From Actinoplanes sp. N902-109 (lineage in GTDB: Bacteria; Actinomycetota; Actinomycetes; Mycobacteriales; Micromonosporaceae), in NCBI RefSeq assembly GCF_000389965.1, contig NC_021191.1:993501-1057500 (forward strand): a stretch of DNA of 64,000 nucleotides, given 5' to 3'. The notes under the pieces are model-generated. The model worked only from the letters and a program-made list of their open reading frames with translations. It had not been told where the DNA came from and searched no databases. A program made the position numbers and the translations under genes. Below are positions 7,393-22,979 of this stretch, piece after piece. Each line of letters starts with the position of its first letter. The stretch's first letter is position 1.

Positions 7393-7782
7393 ATGGCGAA
7401 GCTCAGCACCGACGAGCTGCTCGACGCGTTCAAGGAAATGACGCTGATCGAGCTGTCCGAGTTCGTGAAGCAGTTCGAAGAGGTCTTCGACGTCACCGCC
7501 GCCGCGCCCGTCGCGATGGTGCAGGGTGGCGGCGCCGGCGGCGGCGAGGCTGCCCCGGCCGAGGCCGAGAAGGACTCCTTCGACGTCGTCCTCGAGGCCG
7601 ACGGTGGCAAGAAGATCCAGGTCATCAAGGTCGTGCGCGAGCTGACCGGCCTGGGCCTCAAGGAGGCCAAGGACGCCGTCGAGGCCGCCCCCAAGGCGAT
7701 CCTCGAGGGTGTCAACAAGGAGAAGGCCGAGGAGGCCAAGGCCAAGCTCGAGGGCGAGGGCGCCAAGGTCACCCTCAAGTGA
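7393..7782 (+). CDS. rplL: Large ribosomal subunit protein L7/L12 (bL12)
   Basis: 129 residues. This stalk protein recruits translational GTPases. The N-terminal dimerisation domain (LSTDELLDAFKEMTLIEL) is followed by a flexible Ala/Gly hinge at about 45-60. The C-terminal factor-binding domain is conserved (KIQVIKVVRELTGLGLKEAK). The ATG at 7393 has AAAGG about 9 nt upstream. A very strong terminator follows, ending the rplJL unit. Confidence 0.97.
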   Translation: MAKLSTDELLDAFKEMTLIELSEFVKQFEEVFDVTAAAPVAMVQGGGAGGGEAAPAEAEKDSFDVVLEADGGKKIQVIKVVRELTGLGLKEAKDAVEAAPKAILEGVNKEKAEEAKAKLEGEGAKVTLK

Positions 7783-7810
7783 TCTGACGTTCGACTGCAT
7801 CACCTCGCGC

Positions 7811-7852
7811 GAGCGGGGACCCGGCACCGGGTCCCCGCTCGTCGGTTTTTTT
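7811..7852 (+). terminator. Strong Rho-independent terminator after rplL
   Basis: GAGCGGGGACCCGG (7811-7824) and CCGGGTCCCCGCTC (7827-7840) form a 14-bp perfect stem, followed by GTCGG and seven T residues. Confidence 0.95.
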
Positions 7853-8219
7853 CGGCCGAACTGCCGTCAGCAACGGGTAAAACCGCAGCTCAGGCAGGGT
7901 TTTTGTAGCGGTCGGAAGGACGACTCACGAAAGCCGTGAATCACCTCTTATCATCATTCAAGGGCGTCATAACGCGCGGTGTCGACGGCGGCACAGAAGC
8001 GACCCGCGGCGCAAGTCTTGACTGTGTGTCCGCTGACAGGCACGCTGACAACAGCAAGTTTCCGCGCTTGCGACAGCCACCCTGTGGGTAGTTCCGCTCC
8101 CGCAGACCGGCACCCGAGGGATCGACGCCGCGTTCGAGCGACCCCGCTGAGGCACTGGCCATGAAGGCGCAGGTCAGAGGCTGCGGGGATGCGTTCCGCA
8201 GGCCCCCTCCGGTGTGGGC
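7853..8219. other. Non-coding upstream region of rpoB
   Basis: No gene was found in this 367-nt stretch. A TTGACT at 8018-8023 could be a -35 box, but CACGCT 17 nt later is a poor -10. The stretch likely holds extra rpoB promoters or control sites. No ORF with a ribosome-binding site is convincing. Confidence 0.5.
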
Positions 8220-8248
8220 TGGACAGCGGTTAGCCGAGCGGCTACACT
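8220..8248 (+). promoter_or_regulatory. rpoB-rpoC promoter
   Basis: TGGACA (8220-8225), a 17-nt spacer and TACACT (8243-8248) form a near-consensus housekeeping promoter. The downstream start of the leader (TAGTTTGCGCTGCC) resembles the opening of other actinobacterial rpoB leaders. It yields a 5' leader of about 170 nt. Confidence 0.78.
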
Positions 8249-8318
8249 GCTAGTTTGCGCTGCCTTCTGCCTTGAGCCCTGCAGGGACATCCATCCGGGT
8301 GATTTCCTGGGGGTCCAT

Positions 8319-8353
8319 TGGAGTGCCCTGGGAGTTCGCTGGAGTGCCCTGGG
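8319..8353 (+). repeat. Direct repeat in rpoB leader
   Basis: TGGAGTGCCCTGGG occurs twice, at 8319-8332 and 8340-8353, with a 21-nt period. It lies in the untranslated leader between the promoter and the TTG start. Function unknown. Confidence 0.7.
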
Positions 8354-8424
8354 CAGACGACAACGCAGCAGTTGCACCAGCAGCTCAGCCGCATCAGCAG
8401 CACCGGTCCTCGGAAGGACGCATC

Positions 8425-11865
<3,441 letters not shown>

Positions 11866-11960
11866 CGGAGTGCGTCCCCGGTCACCGTTGAGGTAGCCGG
11901 GGACGCCCCCCGCCGGCCTGGAAACCCAAACCGAGCAACGAAACACGAGGGATAGACCAA

Positions 11961-15851
<3,891 letters not shown>

Positions 15852-15892
15852 GAGGTCGCCGCTGACGGCGTACCGTCGCAAGGGTTTTGATC

Positions 15893-15925
15893 GGAGGGCG
15901 TCCGTGCCTAGCGCGGGCGCCCTCC
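15893..15925 (+). terminator. Possible hairpin terminator after rpoC
   Basis: GGAGGGCG (15893-15900) pairs with CGCCCTCC (15918-15925) across a 17-nt loop. No T-run follows, so termination is uncertain. Confidence 0.35.
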
Positions 15926-15945
15926 GGCGTTCCTAGAATGGAGTG

Positions 15946-16299
15946 GTGACGCTCCCTGTCTCCGCTGCCCCGACCCGCCACCCGATGGATCCGGAGCCGG
16001 CTCCGGCCACCAAGGCTCGGGCGGTGTTCGTGCTCGGGCTGGTGGCACTGCTGACCGGGGCGTTCGTCGGCGGCGTGATCCCGGCCACCATGGCGCTGCT
16101 GCTGGCCCGGCAGGTGGCCCGCGAGCACTACGCCGCCGGTGGTTATCTGCTCGGGGCCAAGTGGCTGCGGCGGGGGCAGGTGCTGGCCTGGGTGGGGATC
16201 TTCCTCGCGCTGACCACGCTGGTGATCGCCGCGATCGCTGGGCTGCTGCACCTCGCCGAGTCGCCGGGCGGCCGGGACTTCGACCCCGGCACCGACTGA
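15946..16299 (+). CDS. Small two-helix membrane protein of unknown function
   Basis: 117 residues. A short Pro-rich cytoplasmic start is followed by two hydrophobic helices around residues 29-50 and 79-100. Between them is the conserved-looking stretch REHYAAGGYLLGAKWLRRGQ. TAGAAT at 15934-15939 sits about 7 nt before the second of two tandem GTG codons, which suggests a leaderless mRNA starting at 15946. I do not recognise a named family. It lies between rpoC and the str operon together with the next membrane gene. Confidence 0.6.
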   Translation: MTLPVSAAPTRHPMDPEPAPATKARAVFVLGLVALLTGAFVGGVIPATMALLLARQVAREHYAAGGYLLGAKWLRRGQVLAWVGIFLALTTLVIAAIAGLLHLAESPGGRDFDPGTD

Positions 16300-16390
16300 G
16301 CGCGGCCGGGAGGCCCTCGGGCTGCAGCGCTCCACCTTCGGGTGACATGCTCGTAACCCGACGCCGAACCGCGGGGGAGAGGGACGCCCA

Positions 16391-16861
16391 GTGACGCAGC
16401 AGCCAGCATGGCCCGGCCAGCCGGACCGGCCTGCCGTGATGCCGCCCCGGCCGGGCGAGTCCTGGACGCCGGAGCGGGTGGACCCCGTGCCCGGCACCGA
16501 GTTCGGGCTGGTTCAGCTCAGAGTGCCGCCAATCACATCCGGACTTGCCGTTGGTGCGCTGGGTGCCGGCATCGTGGCGATCCTCGTCGCCACGCTGGTG
16601 CTCTGCTTCGGCGTGGCCGGTGCGTCGGACGGCTGGGGCGCCCTGGTCGGAGGGGCATTTGCGCTGCTCAGCGTGCTTGCCGGGGGTGGTGCCACCGCGG
16701 CCGGGCTGGCCGCGCGCCGACAGATCCTCCGTTCGGGGCAGGGCGGGCGCATCCGGTTCAGTGGGGGCGGAGTGGCGCTGGCGGGGATCTGGTGTGGTGC
16801 TGCCGGGGCGGGAATTGCCGTGTTGACTCTGTTGTTGGCAGTGGTGTTGTCGTCATCGTGA
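16391..16861 (+). CDS. Membrane protein of unknown function
   Basis: 156 residues from a GTG start. The first ~50 residues are Pro-rich and soluble. Four hydrophobic helices follow (about 52-76, 82-104 and two near 125-153). No catalytic motif is visible. GGGGGAGAGGGA upstream could serve as Shine-Dalgarno. It may be functionally paired with the preceding small membrane gene, but nothing in sequence gives a role. Confidence 0.6.
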   Translation: MTQQPAWPGQPDRPAVMPPRPGESWTPERVDPVPGTEFGLVQLRVPPITSGLAVGALGAGIVAILVATLVLCFGVAGASDGWGALVGGAFALLSVLAGGGATAAGLAARRQILRSGQGGRIRFSGGGVALAGIWCGAAGAGIAVLTLLLAVVLSSS

Positions 16862-16970
16862 TGCGGCGTGTGCGGGAAACCGGCACCGCGGCTTTGCCAC
16901 GAGGGAACACCCGGTACACTTGCTATCCGGAGATGTCCATCATCAAGCTGGCTGGTCAAAGCCCTTCGTT

Positions 16971-16999
16971 TTGACCTGCATGCTTGTGGTGGGTATTCT
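16971..16999 (+). promoter_or_regulatory. Promoter of rpsL-rpsG-fusA-tuf
   Basis: TTGACC (16971-16976), an exact 17-nt spacer and TATTCT (16994-16999). This is the best promoter match upstream of rpsL. Confidence 0.7.
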
Positions 17000-17143
17000 T
17001 TCCCCTCGTGCCCGGGCTCGCCCGGGCAACTCGTGCGTGCGCCCGAGTCTGTCACAACGACGGGGTGGCGAGCACGACGGGCTGAGCCCGACAAAGACAG
17101 AACTCGCTGCGCGTGAATGCGCGCGGCGGGACCGTGAGCCGGA

Positions 17144-17162
17144 CGACACGCCCGACCGCGGG
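17144..17162 (+). promoter_or_regulatory. Shared ribosomal-leader motif, copy 1 (rpsL)
   Basis: CGACACGCCCGACCGCGGG lies 91 nt before the rpsL start. An identical copy lies before rpsJ and a 17/19 match lies before infA. Adjacent GC-rich sequence can form a hairpin. Confidence 0.6.
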
Positions 17163-17253
17163 TGCGGGACGGCCCGGTGGGTCAACCCGTACACAAGGCA
17201 TAACGAAGACGTTGCGGCCGCTGAAGGGCGGCCGAAGGGAGCGGAGAAACCCG

Positions 17254-17628
17254 GTGCCCACGATCCAGCAGCTGGTCCGCAAGGGCCGCCAGGCGAAGAC
17301 GAGCAAGACCAAGACGCCGGCGCTGAAGGGAAGTCCTCAGCGGCGCGGCGTGTGCACGCGCGTGTACACCACTACCCCCAAGAAGCCGAACTCTGCGCTG
17401 CGCAAGGTCGCTCGTGTGAAGCTCAGCAGCCAGATCGAGGTGACGGCGTACATCCCGGGCGTCGGCCACAACCTGCAGGAGCACTCGATCGTGCTCGTGC
17501 GCGGCGGTCGTGTGAAGGACCTCCCGGGCGTCCGCTACAAGATCGTCCGTGGTTCGCTGGACACCCAGGGTGTCCGCAACCGCAAGCAGGCCCGCAGCCG
17601 TTACGGCGCGAAGAAGGAGAAGAGCTGA
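17254..17628 (+). CDS. rpsL: Small ribosomal subunit protein S12 (uS12)
   Basis: 124 residues, the family length. S12 is at the decoding centre. It begins at GTG (PTIQQLVRKGRQ) behind GGAG at 17243. The streptomycin-contact segments are wild type: TTTPKKPNSALRKVARV keeps its lysines and GGRVKDLPGVRY keeps the second lysine. It is the first gene of the str operon and one base separates its stop from rpsG. Confidence 0.97.
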   Translation: MPTIQQLVRKGRQAKTSKTKTPALKGSPQRRGVCTRVYTTTPKKPNSALRKVARVKLSSQIEVTAYIPGVGHNLQEHSIVLVRGGRVKDLPGVRYKIVRGSLDTQGVRNRKQARSRYGAKKEKS

Positions 17629-17629
17629 C

Positions 17630-18100
17630 ATGCCGCGTAAAGGCCCCGCTCCGCGCCACCCCGTGGTTGCGGACCCGGTTTACAACTCGCCGCTCGTCAC
17701 GCAGCTGGTGAACAAGATCCTCGTGGGCGGCAAGCGTCAGCTCGCCGAGCGCATCGTCTACGGTGCCCTCGAGGGTTGCCGGGAGAAGAGCGGCACGGAC
17801 CCCGTGGTCACGCTCAAGCGCGCGATGGACAACGTCAAGCCGACCCTCGAGGTCCGCAGCCGCCGGGTCGGTGGCGCGACCTACCAGGTGCCGGTCGAGG
17901 TCCGTACCCCTCGCCAGACCACTCTCGGCCTGCGCTGGCTCGTGCAGTACAGCAAGGCCCGCCGGGAGAAGACCATGATCGAGCGGCTGCAGAACGAGCT
18001 GCTCGACGCGAGCAACGGCCTCGGTGCCGCCGTCAAGCGGCGCGAGGACACCCACAAGATGGCGGAGTCCAACAAGGCCTTCGCGCACTACCGCTGGTAG
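17630..18100 (+). CDS. rpsG: Small ribosomal subunit protein S7 (uS7)
   Basis: 156 residues. S7 nucleates assembly of the 30S head and contacts E-site tRNA. The start MPRKGPAPRH and the motif GGATYQVPVEVRT are typical. It follows rpsL by one base, so translation is probably coupled. It is cotranscribed with fusA, 108 nt downstream. Confidence 0.97.
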   Translation: MPRKGPAPRHPVVADPVYNSPLVTQLVNKILVGGKRQLAERIVYGALEGCREKSGTDPVVTLKRAMDNVKPTLEVRSRRVGGATYQVPVEVRTPRQTTLGLRWLVQYSKARREKTMIERLQNELLDASNGLGAAVKRREDTHKMAESNKAFAHYRW

Positions 18101-18208
18101 GACCCCGTTGCCGGCCCGGTGACACCGGGCCGGGACGACGGTCGCTCCGGCCTCCCGCGACATCCCGCGGGAAAACAGTCGATACGACGACGAAGAGTAG
18201 GGATTGCA

Positions 18209-20305
18209 GTGGCTGCCGCAGACGCGCTCGCCAAGGTACGCAACATCGGCATCATGGCGCACATCGACGCTGGTAAGACCACGACGACCGAGCGCATCCT
18301 GTTCTACACCGGCATCACGTACAAGATCGGTGAAGTCCACGAGGGCGCGGCCGTCATGGACTGGATGGAACAGGAGCAGGAACGCGGCATCACCATCACC
18401 TCCGCCGCCACGAAGTGCGAGTGGAAGGGCTACACGATCCAGATCATCGACACGCCCGGCCACGTCGACTTCACGGTCGAGGTCGAGCGGTCGCTGCGGG
18501 TGCTCGACGGCGCGGTTGCGGTCTACGACGGCGTGGCCGGCGTGGAACCGCAGACGGAGAACGTCTGGCGGCAGGCGGACAAGTACAACGTCCCCCGCAT
18601 GTGCTTCGTCAACAAGCTCGACCGGACCGGTGCCGACTTCTTCCGCTGCGTGCAGATGATGATCGACCGGCTCAACGCCACCCCGCTGGTGCTGCAGATC
18701 CCGATCGGCCTCGAGGGCGACCACATCGGCGTCGTCGACCTGATCGGCATGCGCGCGCTGACCTGGCGCGGCGAGACGGCCAAGGGTGAGGACTACGCGG
18801 TCGAGGAGATCCCGGCCGACCTCGCCGACCAGGCCGCCGAGTGGCGCGAGAAGCTGATCGAGACCCTGGCCGACGTCGACGACGCGGTGATGGAGAAGTA
18901 CCTCGAGGGCGAGGAGCTCTCGCAGGACGAGATCAAGGCCGCCATCCGGCGCGCCACGATCGCCAGCAAGGCGAACCCGGTGCTGTGCGGTTCGGCGTTC
19001 AAGAACAAGGGCGTCCAGCCCATGCTCGACGCCGTGGTCGACTTCCTGCCGTCGCCGCTGGACATCCCGGCCATCGAGGGCACCGCGACCGACGGTGAGA
19101 CCCCGCTGCAGCGCAAGCCCAGCAACGACGAGCCCTTCTCGGCCCTGGCGTTCAAGATCCAGACCGACAAGCACCTCGGCAAGCTGACGTACGTCCGGGT
19201 CTACTCCGGCACGCTCGAGTCCGGTTCCCAGGTGGTCAACTCCACCAAGGACCGCAAGGAGCGGATCGGCAAGATCTACCAGATGCACGCCAACAAGCGT
19301 GAGGAGCGCAGCACCGCGCAGGCCGGCGACATCATCGCCGTCCAGGGTCTGAAGCAGACCACCACCGGTGACACGCTGAGCGACCCGGGCCAGCCGGTCA
19401 TCCTCGAGTCGATGACCTTCCCCGAGCCGGTCATCCAGGTCGCCATCGAGCCGAAGACCAAGTCGGACCAGGAGAAGCTGGGCACCGCGATCCAGCGTCT
19501 GGCCGAGGAGGACCCGACCTTCCGCGTCTTCAACGACGAGGAGACCGGGCAGACCATCATCGCCGGCATGGGCGAGCTGCACCTCGACATCCTCGTCGAC
19601 CGCATGCGGCGCGAGTTCAACGTCGAGGCGAACATCGGTAAGCCCCAGGTGGCGTATCGGGAGACCATCCGCGGCACCGTGGAGAAGCTCTCGTACGTGC
19701 ACAAGAAGCAGACCGGTGGCTCCGGCCAGTACGCGAAGGTCATCGTCACGGTCGAGCCGCTGGACCTCGCGGCCGACGGCCCGACCTACGAGTTCGTCAA
19801 CGCGGTCTCCGGTGGTCGCATCCCGAAGGAGTACATCCCTTCGGTCGACGCCGGCGCGCAGGACTCGCTGCAGTACGGCGTCCTGGCGGGTTACCCGATG
19901 GTCGGCGTCAAGCTGACGCTGGTCGACGGTCAGTTCCACGAGGTCGACTCCTCCGAGATGGCGTTCAAGATCGCAGGCTCGATGGTCATGAAGGAAGCGG
20001 CCCGCAAGGCCGACCCGGCGCTGCTCGAGCCGATGATGGCCGTCGAGGTCGTCACGCCCGAGGACAACATGGGCGACGTGATCGGCGACCTCAACTCCCG
20101 CCGTGGCATCATCCAGTCGATGGAGGAGCGCTCCGGCGCCCGCGTCGTCAAGGCTTCGGTGCCGCTGTCGGAGATGTTCGGCTACGTCGGCGACCTGCGG
20201 TCGAAGACGGCCGGCCGGGCGAGCTACAGCATGCAGTTCGACTCCTACGCCGAGGTTCCGCAGAGCGTGGCGAAGGAGATCATCGCGAAGGCCACCGGCG
20301 CCTGA
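18209..20305 (+). CDS. fusA: Elongation factor G
   Basis: 698 residues. EF-G is the GTPase that drives translocation. The P-loop AHIDAGKTT is at about residues 16-24, the switch region ITITSAAT follows, then DTPGHVDFT and NKLDRTGADF. All five domains fit the length. I chose the GTG at 18209, which follows TAGGGA and matches family starts; the longer open frame has no support. It is third in the str operon. Confidence 0.97.
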   Translation: MAAADALAKVRNIGIMAHIDAGKTTTTERILFYTGITYKIGEVHEGAAVMDWMEQEQERGITITSAATKCEWKGYTIQIIDTPGHVDFTVEVERSLRVLDGAVAVYDGVAGVEPQTENVWRQADKYNVPRMCFVNKLDRTGADFFRCVQMMIDRLNATPLVLQIPIGLEGDHIGVVDLIGMRALTWRGETAKGEDYAVEEIPADLADQAAEWREKLIETLADVDDAVMEKYLEGEELSQDEIKAAIRRATIASKANPVLCGSAFKNKGVQPMLDAVVDFLPSPLDIPAIEGTATDGETPLQRKPSNDEPFSALAFKIQTDKHLGKLTYVRVYSGTLESGSQVVNSTKDRKERIGKIYQMHANKREERSTAQAGDIIAVQGLKQTTTGDTLSDPGQPVILESMTFPEPVIQVAIEPKTKSDQEKLGTAIQRLAEEDPTFRVFNDEETGQTIIAGMGELHLDILVDRMRREFNVEANIGKPQVAYRETIRGTVEKLSYVHKKQTGGSGQYAKVIVTVEPLDLAADGPTYEFVNAVSGGRIPKEYIPSVDAGAQDSLQYGVLAGYPMVGVKLTLVDGQFHEVDSSEMAFKIAGSMVMKEAARKADPALLEPMMAVEVVTPEDNMGDVIGDLNSRRGIIQSMEERSGARVVKASVPLSEMFGYVGDLRSKTAGRASYSMQFDSYAEVPQSVAKEIIAKATGA

Positions 20306-20424
20306 TGCGTTGAGGCGCGTGCGGCCTGTCGAGGGCCGCACGCGCACTAGCAGTCGACAGAGTCCCCATCGCCTTATCGGGCGTGCCGGGCGAGAAGAAA
20401 ACCACAGTCCACAGGAGGACACCA

Positions 20425-21618
20425 GTGGCGAAGGCGAAGTTCGAGCGGACTAAGCCGCACGTCAACATCGGCACCATTGGTCACATCGACCACGGTAAGA
20501 CGACGCTGACTGCGGCAATCACCAAGGTCCTGCACGACGAGTACCCGGACCTGAACCCCTACACGCCGTTCGACGAGATCGACAAGGCGCCGGAGGAGAA
20601 GGCCCGCGGTATCACGATCTCGATCGCGCACGTCGAGTACCAGACCGCGGCGCGGCACTACGCGCACGTGGACTGCCCCGGCCACGCCGACTACATCAAG
20701 AACATGATCACCGGTGCCGCGCAGATGGACGGCGCGATCCTGGTGGTTGCGGCGACCGACGGCCCGATGCCGCAGACCAAGGAGCACGTGCTCCTGGCCC
20801 GCCAGGTCGGTGTGCCGTACATCGTTGTGGCGCTGAACAAGAGCGACATGGTCGAGGACGAGGAGCTCCTGGAGCTCGTCGAGCTCGAGGTCCGCGAGCT
20901 GCTCAGCACCTACGAGTTCCCCGGCGACGACGTTCCGGTCGTGCGCGTCTCGGCGCTCAAGGCGCTCGAGGGCGACGCCGAGTGGACCGCCAAGCTTCTG
21001 GAGCTCATGAACGCGGTCGACACCGCGATCCCGCAGCCCGAGCGTGAGACCGAGAAGCCGTTCCTCATGCCGATCGAGGACGTCTTCACGATCACCGGTC
21101 GTGGCACGGTCGTCACCGGTCGCGCCGAGCGTGGCATCCTCAAGCCGAACGAGGAGGTCGAGATCGTCGGCATCCGCGAGAAGTCGACGAAGACCGTCTG
21201 CACCGGCATCGAGATGTTCCGCAAGCTGCTCGACGAGGCCCGCGCGGGTGAGAACGTCGGTCTGCTGCTGCGTGGTATCAAGCGCGAGGACGTCGAGCGC
21301 GGCATGGTCGTCGTGAAGCCGGGCACCACGACTCCGCACACGGAGTTCGAGGGCCAGGTCTACATCCTCTCGAAGGAAGAGGGCGGCCGGCACACCCCGT
21401 TCTTCCAGAACTACCGCCCGCAGTTCTACTTCCGCACCACGGACGTCACCGGCGTCGTCACGCTGCCCGAGGGCACCGAGATGGTCATGCCGGGCGACTC
21501 CACCACCATGTCGGTCAAGCTGATCCAGCCGATCGCCATGGAGCAGGGTCTGAAGTTCGCGATCCGCGAGGGTGGCCGCACCGTCGGCGCCGGAACGGTC
21601 ACGAAGATCAACAAGTGA
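20425..21618 (+). CDS. tuf: Elongation factor Tu
   Basis: 397 residues, the family length. EF-Tu delivers aminoacyl-tRNA to the ribosome. GTG start with a strong AGGAGG at 20413-20418. G motifs are intact: GHIDHGKTT (residues 19-27), DCPGHADYI and NKSDM. Domain II and III segments (GRGTVVTGR, EGGRHTPFF) are present. It ends the str operon; a hairpin follows the stop. It is the only tuf in the window. Confidence 0.97.
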   Translation: MAKAKFERTKPHVNIGTIGHIDHGKTTLTAAITKVLHDEYPDLNPYTPFDEIDKAPEEKARGITISIAHVEYQTAARHYAHVDCPGHADYIKNMITGAAQMDGAILVVAATDGPMPQTKEHVLLARQVGVPYIVVALNKSDMVEDEELLELVELEVRELLSTYEFPGDDVPVVRVSALKALEGDAEWTAKLLELMNAVDTAIPQPERETEKPFLMPIEDVFTITGRGTVVTGRAERGILKPNEEVEIVGIREKSTKTVCTGIEMFRKLLDEARAGENVGLLLRGIKREDVERGMVVVKPGTTTPHTEFEGQVYILSKEEGGRHTPFFQNYRPQFYFRTTDVTGVVTLPEGTEMVMPGDSTTMSVKLIQPIAMEQGLKFAIREGGRTVGAGTVTKINK

Positions 21619-21644
21619 ATTGAGAGGGTGAACACCCCCTCAAT
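21619..21644 (+). terminator. Hairpin after tuf, possible terminator
   Basis: ATTGAGAGGGT pairs with ACCCCCTCAAT (one mismatch) around GAAC, immediately after the tuf stop. It lacks a T-run, so its efficiency is uncertain. Confidence 0.5.
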
Positions 21645-21655
21645 GGTGACCCCGA

Positions 21656-21685
21656 TTGGTATTGCCGCGATGGATGCGGCATACT
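21656..21685 (+). promoter_or_regulatory. Candidate rpsJ operon promoter
   Basis: TTGGTA (21656-21661) and CATACT (21680-21685) are 18 nt apart. They lie just upstream of a strong leader hairpin and about 320 nt before rpsJ. Confidence 0.45.
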
Positions 21686-21705
21686 AGTCAGGTTGCGTCC
21701 GCGCA

Positions 21706-21745
21706 GGGCGGTTGGCTGCTGAGCAGTTGAGGCAGCCAACCGCCC
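21706..21745 (+). ncRNA. Strong hairpin in the rpsJ leader
   Basis: A perfect 14-bp inverted repeat (GGGCGGTTGGCTGC, 21706-21719; complement at 21732-21745) closes a 12-nt loop. It lies about 20 nt downstream of the candidate promoter and no T-run follows. It could be an attenuator, a ribosomal-protein binding site or a stabilising 5' structure of the S10 mRNA. Confidence 0.55.
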
Positions 21746-22008
21746 TCGCCCGGTGTCCGGCGTGTGTGAGAGCCGCCGGCCGCCCCGATCCCGACGGATG
21801 GGGCAGCTCCTAGCGGGGTTGCACCACGGGTATGACCGCTCCAGTTGCCTGGGGCGGTAGCCTGTGTTCGGTTTGCCGAGCAATCTGCCACTAGGCGCGA
21901 CACGCCCGACCGCGGGGGTCGGACAACGCAGGATCAACGGTCCTGCGGGCATGCGAGGGCCACCGCTCTCGCACGTAGCGGCATCGAGAGAAGGAAACAG
22001 AAGCCACC
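21746..22008. other. Remaining rpsJ leader
   Basis: Non-coding. It contains the shared 19-nt motif (21898-21916) and further GC-rich inverted repeats near 21940-21980. GAAGGAAAC before the rpsJ ATG acts as Shine-Dalgarno. No gene was found. Confidence 0.5.
21898..21916 (+). promoter_or_regulatory. Shared ribosomal-leader motif, copy 2 (rpsJ)
   Basis: Identical over 19 nt to the rpsL-leader copy. With the following bases it forms CCGACC/GGTCGG around GCGGG, a small hairpin, about 93 nt before rpsJ. Confidence 0.6.
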
Positions 22009-22317
22009 ATGGCGGGACAGAAGATCCGCATCCGGCTCAAGGCCTATGACCACGAGGTCGTCGACTCCTCGGCGCGGAAGATCGTCGAGACGGTGACGCG
22101 GACCGGGGCGCAGGTTGCTGGCCCGGTGCCGCTGCCCACGGAGATCAACCGTTTCTGCGTGATCCGTTCGCCGCACAAGTACAAGGACTCGCGCGAGCAC
22201 TTCGAGATGCGCACGCACAAGCGTCTGATCGACATCATCGACCCGACCCCCAAGACGGTCGACTCGCTCATGCGCCTCGACCTGCCGGCTGGCGTCGACA
22301 TCGAGATCAAGCTGTAG
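22009..22317 (+). CDS. rpsJ: Small ribosomal subunit protein S10 (uS10)
   Basis: 102 residues. S10 is a 30S head protein that also joins NusB in antitermination. The start [19 protein letters not shown] and the motif [19 protein letters not shown] are typical. It is the first gene of the S10 operon and has a long structured leader. rplC follows after 11 nt. Confidence 0.97.
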
Positions 22318-22328
22318 GGATCCGGACA

Positions 22329-22979
22329 ATGGACAGGCAAGTAAAGGGGATCCTGGGCGCCAAGCTCGGCATGACCCAGGTCTGGGACAACAACAAAGTC
22401 ATCCCGGTGACCGTGGTGCAGGCCGGCCCTTGCGTCGTGACCCAGGTCCGCACCCCCGAAGCTGACGGCTACGCCGCGGTGCAGCTGGCCTTCGGCCAGA
22501 TCGACCCGCGCAAGGTGAACAAGCCCGAGAGCGGTCACTACGCGAAGGCGGGTGTGTCGCCGCGGCGCCACATCGTGGAGCTGCGCACCACCGACGCGAG
22601 CGAGTACGAGCTCGGCCAAGAGGTCACCGTTGAGGCGTTCGCGGCGGGTACGCCGATCGACGTCACCGGTAAGACCAAGGGCAAGGGCTACGCCGGTGTC
22701 ATGAAGCGGCACGGCTTCCACGGTCTGAAGAGCAGCCACGGTGTCGAGCGCAAGCACCGCTCGCCCGGCTCGATCGGCGCCTGCGCCACCCCGGGTCGCG
22801 TCTTCAAGGGCGTCCGGATGGCAGGCCGCATGGGTGGCCAGCGCTTCACCGTGCAGAACCTGACGGTGCAGGCGGTCGACACCGAGAACAACCTGCTGCT
22901 CGTCAAGGGTGCCGTTCCCGGCCCCAAGGGCGCGCTGATCCTGGTCCGCACGGCGGCGAAGAAGGGCGGTGTCAAGTGA
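22329..22979 (+). CDS. rplC: Large ribosomal subunit protein L3 (uL3)
   Basis: 216 residues. L3 is an early 50S assembly protein reaching toward the peptidyl-transferase centre. The signature KGYAGVMKRHGFHG is followed by KHRSPGSIGACATPGRVFKG. Start ATG at 22329. Its stop overlaps the rplD GTG by four bases. Confidence 0.97.
   Translation: MDRQVKGILGAKLGMTQVWDNNKVIPVTVVQAGPCVVTQVRTPEADGYAAVQLAFGQIDPRKVNKPESGHYAKAGVSPRRHIVELRTTDASEYELGQEVTVEAFAAGTPIDVTGKTKGKGYAGVMKRHGFHGLKSSHGVERKHRSPGSIGACATPGRVFKGVRMAGRMGGQRFTVQNLTVQAVDTENNLLLVKGAVPGPKGALILVRTAAKKGGVK

Larger units (their letters stand above)
16862..17253. other. Upstream and leader region of the str operon
   Basis: 392 nt without a gene. 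It contains a TACACT at 16915-16920 with a weak -35, the better promoter listed separately, a leader of about 250 nt, and a 19-nt motif shared with the rpsJ and infA upstream regions. Confidence 0.6.

Noticed and set aside
8018..8046. Second rpoB promoter (TTGACT...CACGCT)
   Set aside because: The -10 is too poor; mentioned only as a possibility in the upstream-region entry.
17360..17530. Streptomycin-resistance changes in rpsL
   Set aside because: Both usual lysine positions are wild type.
17423..20422. 999-codon minus-strand open frame opposite rpsG-fusA
   Set aside because: It spans several well-supported plus-strand genes and encodes no known fold.
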